Of a stretch of DNA of 64,000 bases, positions 33,906 to 41,816 are shown one piece after another (positions within the stretch are counted from its first letter, which is position 1; each line of letters starts with the position of its first letter). Both the position numbers and the translations under genes were made by a program. The stretch is from Acidovorax radicis (GTDB lineage: Bacteria > Pseudomonadota > Gammaproteobacteria > Burkholderiales > Burkholderiaceae_C), in assembly GCF_020510705.1 (NCBI RefSeq), contig NZ_CP075184.1, forward strand, positions 4,154,001 to 4,218,000. Reading direction: 5' to 3'. Under the pieces are notes generated by a model that worked only from the letters and a program-made list of their open reading frames with translations, made no database searches and was not told the origin of the DNA.

Positions 33906-34167
33906 TGACCGATTCGTCAAGCTGTTTCCACTGTGAATCTTTTATTGTTTGAAAGTACTTTGCTTGCCATGCCCAAACGCCTCCGCCAGTTTGGACCGCA
34001 AAAGCTTCAACGCCGGAATCGGGTCGACCTTTGCGGACGAACTCAACGTCGCTAGGGCACGATGACCTTGCAATAGGCGTACAAAGCTCCTCGAAGCCAT
34101 TTTGTTTAGATCCATTCAAGGGCAAGATCGACGCCCAGTCCAGGTCAGGTGAAGTGCGGGTGGTCAC
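33865..34167 (-). pseudogene. N-terminus of a restriction/defence-type nuclease protein, cut by IS21 end
   Basis: GTG at 34167 (TTG 34176 is an alternative) opens TTRTSPDLDWASILPLNGSK, then NGFEELCTPIARSSCPSDVE, FVRKGRPDSGVEAFAVQTGG and VWAWQAKYFQTIKDSQWKQL. The order G-F-E-x-L-C, D-x-G-V-E, W-x-W-Q-A-K fits a PD-(D/E)xK nuclease fold (E, then D, then E-x-Q-x-K), as in Mrr-like or Cap4-like heads of large antiphage ATPases. The final residues VDFHAEVTH are read out of the IS21 terminal repeat, so everything after about residue 90 has been replaced. Only the head of the gene remains. Confidence 0.6.
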
Positions 34168-34398
34168 GTCTATCAATGATGTGTGTTCGGGGGGCGGTCG
34201 CGAGGACTGGCTAGGCTCGGCGAACTGTTATCCAACTCTAACTATGAGCTAATGACAGCAATTGCGCATTTGGGGCAATGCCTGATCCATAACTGCGCTG
34301 GCGGTGATAGGTCTTGAATTGAGAGCCTCGCTAGGCTCCGATGTTCAATGACTGCTCTCGTACTGTGCAGCCTTTCGCCAACTGCTGGCTGAGCGTCC

Positions 34399-34440
34399 GC
34401 AACCAGCCTTTATGCACAGCTGTACATAAAGGCTGGTTGC
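34399..34440. repeat. 42-bp near-perfect palindrome (16-bp arms)
   Basis: GCAACCAGCCTTTATG (34399-34414) is the exact reverse complement of 34425-34440, and the ten-base centre is itself almost palindromic (contains CAGCTG). It would form a cruciform or a very stable RNA hairpin. There is no T-run. Confidence 0.8.
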
Positions 34441-34452
34441 TGTCGCTCAATC

Positions 34453-34473
34453 AGCAGTCGTTGAACGACTGCT
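34453..34473. repeat. 21-bp palindrome with 10-bp arms
   Basis: AGCAGTCGTT (34453-34462) and AACGACTGCT (34464-34473) are exact reverse complements around a single G. It sits 12 bases after the larger palindrome and probably belongs to the same repeat unit. Confidence 0.75.
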
Positions 34474-34647
34474 GCGATCACAACCAGTCATTCGACTAAA
34501 CGTCACGGGCGGCTGCTTGAGGCTGGTTGCATTCATTCGCAGCAGACGGTCCAAGCGATGAAGGCGGAGGATATCCCTAAGTGAAAATTATCCACCACCC
34601 TAGCGCTCCGCCGTGCAGGGCGTGCTCTCAACGCTCGGACTCTTCAC

Positions 34648-36367
34648 TCAGCGACGTGCGCGCGTAAAGGCCACCGTGAAGGCTCCCATCAGCAAGGACA
34701 GAATGATCATTCCTCATTGAGACAGCGTGGGAATGGAGGCGGGTGCCACGGCACCGAGACGCGCCCCTGGCGAGCAGACTTCCACGCCTGGGGACAGGCC
34801 GGTCACCGCCACTGGCGTCACGCAGAAGAACATATAGCTGCCATCGTCCGCGGGTACTGTTGTATACCCAGACGCGTTGCCCACGTTTACGCCACCAACC
34901 ACGCTATTGGTGGGGCTGCGCACCCAGCGGAAGGTGGAGATGCCTTCCAGATCAGCATTGACATCGGTGTAGGTGTAGTTGCCCGTCAGTGTCTGGCCCA
35001 CCGAAGGCGTGCCAGTGATGGACACACTGGAGGCAACGGGCACGGCCTGCGGCGCAATCGTAATGGTCACTGTGGCGTCATCGCACATCCCGGCGTTGGG
35101 GGCCGGAAGGCACAGACGGTACACGAAGGTATCGGTGCCGGTGTAGCCGGTGTTGGGCTTGTAGGTGTATTCACCTGTCGCCAGGTTGAGTGGTGAGACG
35201 AGGCTGCCGTTGGTAGGCAGTGTGATCGTCGTGAAGGTGGAGCCCGCCAGGGTGAAATCGTTCTTTGCGACCGAAGCAGTGAGCGGTGTGTTCACCTCCG
35301 TGGCCTCTGTGTCGTTCACGGCATCGGGTGCCACCGTCACCTTGACTGAAGCCGTCGCACACTCTGCCTGATCCGGCGCCGGTTTGCACTGCTGGTAGGT
35401 GAACGTGTCTTCACCCACAAAGCCGGTTTTGGGCTTATAGGTGAAGGCGCCAGTAGCCGGGTCGTCGATGGTGACCGAGCCGTTGGGGGGCTGCGTGGTG
35501 ACTACGAACGTGGAGCCTGCCACCGTCTTATCGTTGGTGGCAACGTTGCCACTGACAGGTACGTCGCGCGGTGTAATGGCAGTATCGTTGTTGGAACCGA
35601 TGGCTCCTGCCAGCAAATTTATCGGCACCGTTTCATAGTTCACCCAAGTACCAGGCACCGCCGCTGCATCGGCCACAGCCAGGTTGTCCAGCTCAAAGCT
35701 TCCTCCGCCCTGGTGCCCGATCACGATCCGCCCGAAGCTGGTGCTGGTCCCCTGCAGCAAAAGGTTGACGTAGCCATAGGTCTCAGTGGGAATGCGACCC
35801 GCTGGAGGATTTGGGTTGCCAAAGTAGGCAAGCTTTGCATATTCGCTGCCGTTGATAGCGGTGATATTGCCGCCACCACCCAGGAGCGTTGTCAGCGAGT
35901 TCGTGGTGAATGTCACCAACAGATTGTTGGCATCATCATAGAACTTGATGGTGTTGCCGGCATTGCCCGCTGACCACCAGAAGCCCACGTACTTTCGGTC
36001 GCCCGTCAAAGAGACGGAAACCTCATCGGTGCTTGGAATGGCGAGATACTGCCCCGTACCATTTGCGCCGCCATAATTGCCGGCATTGTCCCGTCTGACG
36101 CCGACTGTAGCGCCAGACCACGACCCTACCGCAAAATTTCCCGAGGCGCCAATAGCCCCGGTGGCACCCGAGAAAGGTTCAACAGTGGCACCCGCTCGTG
36201 TCGTGTTCTGCTCACCGGGGGGAGAGGTACATTCCCAAAGTCTGAGCACCGACATTGAAGCCGCTAAGCAAAGACGCCGCGCCAATTAGTAGGGCCGACA
36301 ACTGCGGGGGGCGAAGCAAAGAACTTTGGGTAAAGCGCATTTGAGTTTTGAAGTTGAAGAGCGTCAT
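34648..36367 (-). pseudogene. IPTL-CTERM surface protein broken at signal peptide and sorting signal
   Basis: The export signal is read from ATG 36367: MRFTQSSLLRPPQLSALLIG and ASLLSGFNVGAQT. One extra T near 36239 shifts the frame, and the mature part continues in another phase as WECTSPPGEQNTTRAGATVE. This leads into two cadherin/Ig-like repeats (GNVATNDKTVAGSTFVVTTQ; ASVAKNDFTLAGSTFTTITL, each followed by TGAFTYKPKTGF-type strands). The C-terminus reads ASIPTLSQ, TGA (34714-34716), then GMIILSLLMGAFTVAFTRAR and a second TGA at 34648. Intact proteins of this class have IPTLSxWG plus a helix and basic tail, so the stop replaces the signature Trp. Both lesions would prevent exosortase-type anchoring. 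Confidence 0.8.
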
Positions 36368-36726
36368 GACATAAGCCCGCGAATCTCGGCGTGTTTGACA
36401 CCACATGATTCGCCGGGTCTACGCACAGAACGAGCGTAGAAGGAAGAAAAATCAGAGAGGCAACCGGACATTTCCGACCCTCTCACCTGGGTTTTGTGGA
36501 CGCGATGATATTTTAATGACCACGCAGCGCTACCCCCCATCTCAAGCGGGCAACGATTGTTAACATTCTTGTGCAGGGTTTACTGCAAATCTCCAATAGC
36601 TGTGCTGAACGGCATGGCGGCTCCTGCTCACCGTAAATGCGCAGCTCTTACGGTGCCAGCGCCAACCGGTATGGCCCCAGATCGGTTTCGGTAAGTCCAA
36701 TCGCGATGCTAGACAATGGCGTGCTG
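36368..36726. promoter_or_regulatory. Divergent spacer between surface-protein pseudogene and lysR
   Basis: 359 bases without a gene. It should hold the promoters of both flanking genes. LysR-type regulators commonly bind such spacers through T-N11-A motifs, but I cannot single one out. AT-richer DNA lies around 36505-36570. Confidence 0.4.
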
Positions 36727-37605
36727 ATGAAAACACCCCCACTCAATCCCCTCAAGGTCTTTGAAGTCGTCGCACGCACCAGTAATCTCACGCTGGCGGC
36801 CAGCGAGTTGAACGTGAGTCAGTCGGCGGTGAGCAGGCAGGTGGCCGTGTTGGAGGAATACCTGGGCGTGCAACTCTTCGCACGCGAACGGGTGGGCGTG
36901 CGGCTGACCGAGGTGGGAGAAACCTACGCACGCAGGATCCGGCCGGCGTTCGAGGAAATCTCCGCCGCCACCGCTTTCATCACTCAAAAATATTCCAACA
37001 ACGTCATCCGCCTGCGCACCTACACCACGCTCACGGCGCGCTGGCTGATCCCGCGCCTGCCGCATTTCAAAGCACAGTACCCGGACGTGGAAGTATCCAT
37101 CCTCAACAGCAACGCGCCGCTGGATTTCGGGGTGGAGAAGTGCGATCTGGCCATCGTGCTGGGCAACGGCACCTGGCCGGACGCCGAGGCCACGCTGTTG
37201 CTGGAGGACGTCGTGGAGCCGGTCTGCGCGCCTGGCTTCATCGAGGGCGCAGCCACCCTAGAGGGGTTGCGCGGCAAGCGCCTGCTGGTCTCCAAGTACC
37301 GCAAGGACGACTGGCCGCGCTGGCTTGCGCACGCGGGGATGAGCGATGTCTTCGAGACGGCCGAGAAGATGGTTTTCAGCAGTTCCATCCTCACATGGCA
37401 GGCGGCCGTGGACGGCCTGGGTGTCGCCATCGGTCAGCAGCACATGCTGGAAGCCGATTTTCAAGCCGGCCGCCTGGTGCGCCCTTTCGCGCGCCCTCTG
37501 CACACTGGCCAAGGGCAATACATCGTCACGCCTTCGTTGCAGCGCCACTCTGACAAGATCGCTGCGTTCAAGGGCTGGCTGATGCGCGAGGCGAGGCGAC
37601 TATGA
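36727..37605 (+). CDS. LysR-family transcriptional regulator (GcvA-like)
   Basis: 292 residues from the ATG at 36727 (36706 is a possible alternative). The winged helix is clear: FEVVARTSNLTLAASELNVS and QSAVSRQVAVLEEYLGVQLF, with RLTEVGETYARRI ending the linker helix region. The effector domain shows the GcvA/AmpR-like course RTYTTLTARWLIPRLPHFKA and QYPDVEVSILNS, and GLGVAIGQQHMLEADFQAG near the end. It is convergent with the large leftward catabolic operon that ends at 37696 and is its most likely regulator (inference), although the operon start is 10 kb away at 47.7 kb. Confidence 0.88.
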   Translation: MKTPPLNPLKVFEVVARTSNLTLAASELNVSQSAVSRQVAVLEEYLGVQLFARERVGVRLTEVGETYARRIRPAFEEISAATAFITQKYSNNVIRLRTYTTLTARWLIPRLPHFKAQYPDVEVSILNSNAPLDFGVEKCDLAIVLGNGTWPDAEATLLLEDVVEPVCAPGFIEGAATLEGLRGKRLLVSKYRKDDWPRWLAHAGMSDVFETAEKMVFSSSILTWQAAVDGLGVAIGQQHMLEADFQAGRLVRPFARPLHTGQGQYIVTPSLQRHSDKIAAFKGWLMREARRL

Positions 37606-37695
37606 AAAAGTGAGCTGCCTGCGCCCGTAGGCAATGGATTTCAGATAGATTTAACCACTTTGTTTAGGCCAGATAAGCGCAAGCAGCTATGCTTT

Positions 37696-38565
37696 TCAAG
37701 CGCGTAGCAGGCGGTAAATCACCGGGTAGTAGTTCATCGCATAGCCGCTGGCGCAGGCCACATCCAGCAGTGCTGCCGTGGCCTGGGCCACGGCCGGCGT
37801 GATGCCCGAGGCCTGCGCGAGGTCCAGCGCGAGCCGCAGGTCTTTGAGCGCGTAGGCGGTAGAAAAGAGCTTTTCCGGAAACTCGTCCTGCGCAAGCTTC
37901 TCGCCCGTGAGCCGTAGCGCGAACGAATCGGCCGAGCCCTGGCGCAGTACGCTGGCGAGCAGCGCTTTGTCCACGCCAGCGGCCTCGGCAATTGCCATAG
38001 CTTCCGCCAGCGCGTTGACAGTGGATAGCAACACCATGTTGTTCATGATCTTGACCACCTGCCCGGCGCCAACGCCGCCGCAGAGCACCACGTCCGATCC
38101 CATGCAGCGCAGCCACGGCACTATGGCCTCGAACAGGTCAGCCGGACCACCCACGGTGATAAGTAGCGTGCCGTTGTTTGCGGCCTCCCGGCTGCGGGCC
38201 ACGGGGGCATCGAGAAAACGCACACCGTGTGTGGCCAGCCGCTTGGCCAGCGCGCGCGTGCGCGGCACGTCGCTGGTGCTCATGTCCACCACGGTCTTCA
38301 CCGTTCCGCCGGAAACGATGAGCGGCTCGGCGCCGAAGCACACGTCTTCTACCTGATCGATCGAAGGCAACGAAAGGAACACTGTGTGTGCTGTCTCGCG
38401 CAGCCTCGGCATGCTCGACGTCACCGCGCCGAGTGCCGCAAGGCGCGCCACGTTCTCGGCCTGCATGTCGGCCACGTGCACCGGCAACCCGCATTTTTGT
38501 AAAAGGTTGCGGCACATGCCCTCACCCATCACCCCCACGCCAACGAAGCCGAGCACCGTGCTCAT
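37696..38565 (-). CDS. NAD(P)-dependent beta-hydroxyacid dehydrogenase (HIBADH family)
   Basis: 289 residues. The start at 38565 overlaps the aldehyde dehydrogenase stop (ATGA). LGFVGVGVMGEGMCRNLLQK is the NAD(P)-binding motif; DAPVARSREAANNGTLLITV is the family signature with substrate-binding Ser/Gly residues; GAGQVVKIMNNMVLLSTVNA contains the catalytic Lys. It would interconvert a 3-hydroxy acid and a semialdehyde, consistent with the aldehyde dehydrogenase coded immediately upstream. It is the last gene of the leftward operon. A second family member lies at 43096, so two different hydroxyacid steps may be involved. Confidence 0.85.
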   Translation of the reverse strand: MSTVLGFVGVGVMGEGMCRNLLQKCGLPVHVADMQAENVARLAALGAVTSSMPRLRETAHTVFLSLPSIDQVEDVCFGAEPLIVSGGTVKTVVDMSTSDVPRTRALAKRLATHGVRFLDAPVARSREAANNGTLLITVGGPADLFEAIVPWLRCMGSDVVLCGGVGAGQVVKIMNNMVLLSTVNALAEAMAIAEAAGVDKALLASVLRQGSADSFALRLTGEKLAQDEFPEKLFSTAYALKDLRLALDLAQASGITPAVAQATAALLDVACASGYAMNYYPVIYRLLRA

Positions 38566-39992
38566 GCTGACACCCCTTGGCGAACGCACTTGATGCGCAG
38601 GAACTCTTGCAAGCCCTCGATGCCGCCCTCTGAGCCCAGGCCACTGTCCTTGTGGCCACCAAAGGGGGTCTCGGGCAGCGAAGCCTGCCACTCGTTGATG
38701 CAGACCACGCCGCTGTCTATCTCGCTTGCAAGGCGGTGGGCACGCTCCAGCTGGTTGGTGAACGCATAGGAGGCCAGGCCGAAGGGAAGGCGGTTGGCCT
38801 CCGCGATAGCGTCGTCCAGCTGCACGAACGGACTGATGAGCGCCACCGGTCCGAAGGGCTCAATGTTGGCAGCATCGCAATCGACCGAGGGCCGCACGAT
38901 CACCGTGGGCTGGTAGAAAAATCCTTCGGTGCCGATGCGCTCGCCGCCCGTGGCGATGGTCAGGCCCCGCCCGCGTGCATCCTGCACCAGCTGATCAATA
39001 GCTTGCAGGCGGCGAACATTTTTGAGTGGACCCATTTGCGTGGCTGGGTCGAACGGGTCACCCACTTTAATGGCCTGAGCGGTCTGCACGAAGTGCGCGC
39101 AAAAAGCGTCGAACACGCCTGCCTGCACCAGAAAGCGAGTGGGCGATGTGCAGACCTGGCCCGCGTTGCGGTACTTGGTGGCCACAGCCATGCGCGCCAC
39201 GCGTTCCACGTCAGCATCGTCGCAGACGATCACCGGCGCGTGGCCGCCCAGCTCCAGCGTGGCACGCTTCATCACGCTTGCGGCCTTGGCACCGATCTGC
39301 TTGCCAACCGAGGTGGCGCCCGTGAAGGTGACCATGGCCACCTGCGGCGAGGCGCAAAGCTGGTCGGCGATCTCACCGGGATTGCCAAACACCATGTTGA
39401 CGACGCCGTCGGGCACGCCCGCGTCCTGTACCGCACGTGCGATGTGCAGCGCCACGCCCGCCGTTTCCTCAGAGGGTTTGATGACGATCGTGCAGCCCGC
39501 CGCCAGCGCGCTGCTGATCTTGCGCGCGGGCGTGATGGCCGGCGCGTTCCAGCCCGCGAACGCGGCCACCACGCCGATGGGCTCTAGCACCATGGTCTGT
39601 GTGACGCCCCCGGTGCGCGCGGGAATGGTGCGGCCATAGATGCGCCGCGCCTCCTCGGCCGCCCACTCAAACATCTCCGCGGCGGTCACCACTTCCTTTT
39701 GCGCCTCGCCCAGGGGCTTGCCCAGTTCGCGCGCAATCTGCGTGCCGATGGCTTCACCGCGCTCGCGCATCAGAGCGGCCACGCGGCGCAGCAGCGTGGA
39801 GCGCTCCAGGGCCGGGGTTTTGCTCCAGCTGCGCAGCGCCTGGCTTGCCGCGTCGATGGCGGCCTGTACATCCGCTGGCGTCGCATGGGCGTAGTCGCCC
39901 AGCGGCTGGCCGGTGCTGGGGTTGATGACGGTGAAGCGCTGGGTGGATGCGCCCTGGCGGAACGCTCCGGCAATCCATTGGGAATACGACAT
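38562..39992 (-). CDS. NAD-dependent aldehyde dehydrogenase
   Basis: 476 residues from the ATG at 39992. GVVAAFAGWNAPAITPARKI corresponds to the cofactor pocket (family usually W-N-F/Y-P), VIKPSEETAGVALHIARAV to the conserved Lys, TFTGATSVGKQIGAKAAS to the NAD loop, TLELGGHAPVIVCDDADVE to the general-base Glu, and NAGQVCTSPTRFLVQAGVF to the catalytic Cys. The terminal PFGGHKDSGLGSEGGIEGLQ is also typical. Succinate-semialdehyde-type dehydrogenases are the closest in pattern. It probably oxidises a semialdehyde made by a HIBADH-like partner. It is followed by the downstream gene with a 4-base overlap. Confidence 0.9.
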   Translation of the reverse strand: MSYSQWIAGAFRQGASTQRFTVINPSTGQPLGDYAHATPADVQAAIDAASQALRSWSKTPALERSTLLRRVAALMRERGEAIGTQIARELGKPLGEAQKEVVTAAEMFEWAAEEARRIYGRTIPARTGGVTQTMVLEPIGVVAAFAGWNAPAITPARKISSALAAGCTIVIKPSEETAGVALHIARAVQDAGVPDGVVNMVFGNPGEIADQLCASPQVAMVTFTGATSVGKQIGAKAASVMKRATLELGGHAPVIVCDDADVERVARMAVATKYRNAGQVCTSPTRFLVQAGVFDAFCAHFVQTAQAIKVGDPFDPATQMGPLKNVRRLQAIDQLVQDARGRGLTIATGGERIGTEGFFYQPTVIVRPSVDCDAANIEPFGPVALISPFVQLDDAIAEANRLPFGLASYAFTNQLERAHRLASEIDSGVVCINEWQASLPETPFGGHKDSGLGSEGGIEGLQEFLRIKCVRQGVSA

Positions 39993-39994
39993 GC

Positions 39995-40987
39995 TTATTG
40001 GTCCATCTTGATGTTGGACGACTGGATCACTGCAGCCCAGCGCGCGGTCTGCGCCTTGATATGGTCGGTGAATTGCTGGGGAGTGCCGGTGAGTGGGTAT
40101 TGCTCTATGGTGGCCAGGTGGGCCACCACGTCCGGGCGGCTCATGATTTGGTTCACGGCTGCGTTGAGCCTGGCCACAATGGGCTGGGGGATGCCTTTGG
40201 GGCCCATCAGCCCGTTCCATGGCTCGGCGGCGTAGCCCTTGAAGCGTTGCTCGCCCAGCGTGGGCAGTCCCTCGCCGCCGCGACCAGGCACGGCGCTGGC
40301 GGACGCCAGCAGCCGCATCTTTCCCGCCTTGGCCTGCGGCAGAGCCACTGAGCCTGCGAGGAATGCGAAGTCCAGTCGGCCCGCTACTAGGTCCGTAACC
40401 GCGGCCGAGTCGCCCTTGTAGGGGATATGCACTGCGTCGATCTTCGCCTCGTGCTTGAACCACTCCCCCGCGAGGTGGTTGACCGCGCCGTTGCCAGCGG
40501 AGCCGTAGCTCAGTCGTGATGAGGGGCTGCGCCCCTGCCTGAGCAGTTCGTCCAGGGAGGTGATGTTCGACGAAGCGGGAGCCACCAGGAAGTACGGATA
40601 GCTGGCGACCAGGCCGATGGCGGTGAAGTCCCGGAGCGGGTCGTAACCGGTCTTTTGCAGCGTGGGGATGATGGACAGCGTGCTGCTGCTTCCGAACATC
40701 AGCGTGTAGCCGTCGGGCGCGGCCTGCTTGACCTGCATGGCCGCCACGCCGCCGGAAGCGCCGGCCTTGTTGTCCACCACGAAGCTCTGCTTGAAGTGGG
40801 TAGAAAGTCTTTCGGCCAGGATGCGCGCAACCACGTCGGTGGGACCGCCCGCGGCGAAGCCCACGACGATGGTGACGGGGCGCGTGGGCCAGTCGCTGCC
40901 CGCCGTCTGGGCGAAGGCAGTAGTGCCCAGGGCCAGGGCCGCGCAGCTCAGCAGAAAAGAGCGCTTGGGCAAGTGGTATGCAGTCAT
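39995..40987 (-). CDS. Bug-family periplasmic solute receptor
   Basis: 330 residues with a cleavable export signal (FLLSCAALALGTTAFAQ). WPTRPVTIVVGFAAGGPTDV is the first conserved Bug strand-turn, followed by VVDNKAGASGGVAAMQVKQA, PDGYTLMFGSS, VHIPYKGDSAAVTDLVAGRL and LPTLGEQRFKGYAAEPWNG. Bug proteins capture carboxylates for TctAB permeases or as orphan receptors. No tctA/tctB is in the window. It sits 2 bases before the aldehyde dehydrogenase gene, so it is in the same transcript. Confidence 0.88.
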   Translation of the reverse strand: MTAYHLPKRSFLLSCAALALGTTAFAQTAGSDWPTRPVTIVVGFAAGGPTDVVARILAERLSTHFKQSFVVDNKAGASGGVAAMQVKQAAPDGYTLMFGSSSTLSIIPTLQKTGYDPLRDFTAIGLVASYPYFLVAPASSNITSLDELLRQGRSPSSRLSYGSAGNGAVNHLAGEWFKHEAKIDAVHIPYKGDSAAVTDLVAGRLDFAFLAGSVALPQAKAGKMRLLASASAVPGRGGEGLPTLGEQRFKGYAAEPWNGLMGPKGIPQPIVARLNAAVNQIMSRPDVVAHLATIEQYPLTGTPQQFTDHIKAQTARWAAVIQSSNIKMDQ

Positions 40988-41020
40988 GTCAATGTGTCTC
41001 CATGGATATAAAAAAGGAGG

Positions 41021-41806
41021 TCAGGCGATACGCCAGGCGTGGACGCCGGGCACGCCTGCGCTCTCGAAGCGGGCACAAACTGAGGGGTCATGCCCAGGGA
41101 CGATGAGGTCTTCCCCATCGGCCAGCTCGCGGATGCGTGCATAGCCCGTGAGCATGTCGTCAAGGCTGAAAATGGCGGGGAAGGGGTTCTGCAGCGCAAG
41201 GTTTTCGTAGTAGTGCGCCGCATCGGACGCGAGAACTACCCAGCCGCTTGCGGTGCGCACGCGCACCACCTGCAGGCCGTCGGTGTGGCCGCCCACGCGG
41301 TGCAGCTCGATGCCGTCGCGCAGCACGTGAAAGCCGTCGACCAGCCGGACATTGCCCTGGTACAGGCGCTTTATGAGCACCGCCAAGTCGTCGGTCGAAA
41401 AGAAGTGATTCTGTTTCGGGTCGCACATGCAGTCGCCCGTGGCGTAGCGCACCTCGCGGTCTTGCACCCAGACAGTGGCGGCAGGGAATTCGCCGACGTT
41501 GCCCGCGTGGTCGTAGTGCAGGTGCGTGAGTACTACTTCGCGGATGCCCTCGGGCGCGTGGCCCAGGCGGCGCAGCGATTCCAGCGGCGAGACGAGGTAC
41601 CGCCGTCCGCGCGCGAGTGCCGAGGCGGAGCTGAAACCCGTGTCCACCAGCACCGCACCGCCTGGCCCCAGGATCAGCCAGACAAAGAAATCCAGCGCCA
41701 TGGGTGCCTGTGGGTCGCCGGGGGCCGGGTGCAGGAAGTTGCTGCCCCGTGCCCGATCCACCGTGGCGTACTTCACGGCGAGGATTTGATAGCAGACTTG
41801 GTTCAT
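41021..41806 (-). CDS. Metallo-beta-lactamase-fold hydrolase (AHL-lactonase-like)
   Basis: 261 residues, no signal peptide. VVLTHLHYDHAGNVGEFPAA is the HxHxDH metal site, VRYATGDCMCDPKQNHFFST a lactonase-like insertion, ELHRVGGHTDGLQVVRVRTA the third His, VVLASDAAHYYENLALQNPF the bridging Asp, and LIVPGHDPSVCARFE the last His. The order resembles AiiA/AttM N-acyl-homoserine lactonases and gamma-lactonases. In this operon, opening of a lactone intermediate is more likely than quorum quenching (inference). Confidence 0.85.
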   Translation of the reverse strand: MNQVCYQILAVKYATVDRARGSNFLHPAPGDPQAPMALDFFVWLILGPGGAVLVDTGFSSASALARGRRYLVSPLESLRRLGHAPEGIREVVLTHLHYDHAGNVGEFPAATVWVQDREVRYATGDCMCDPKQNHFFSTDDLAVLIKRLYQGNVRLVDGFHVLRDGIELHRVGGHTDGLQVVRVRTASGWVVLASDAAHYYENLALQNPFPAIFSLDDMLTGYARIRELADGEDLIVPGHDPSVCARFESAGVPGVHAWRIA

Positions 41807-41816
41807 GGCGAGGACA

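Larger units (their letters stand above)
34168..34647. other. Gene-free region with strong palindromes
   Basis: No coding frame is convincing here. The region is dominated by repeated elements of the GGCTGGTTGC and CAGTCGTT types, including the two palindromes listed separately. It also has scattered copies such as CAACCAG (about 34481) and GAGGCTGGTTGC (about 34520). It resembles the dispersed palindromic intergenic repeats seen in Comamonadaceae genomes. Confidence 0.5.

Noticed and set aside
34399..34473. Palindromes considered as an integron attC site or a terminator
   Set aside because: No conserved GTTRRRY/RYYYAAC ends or integrase gene are nearby, and there is no T-run after either hairpin.
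11521..34716. Idea that TGA encodes Trp in this organism, given two TGA codons at Trp positions
   Set aside because: Dozens of intact genes here end in TGA, several with ATGA overlaps to the next gene, and use TGG for Trp. The TGA cases lie in genes that are damaged or stand beside damaged partners.
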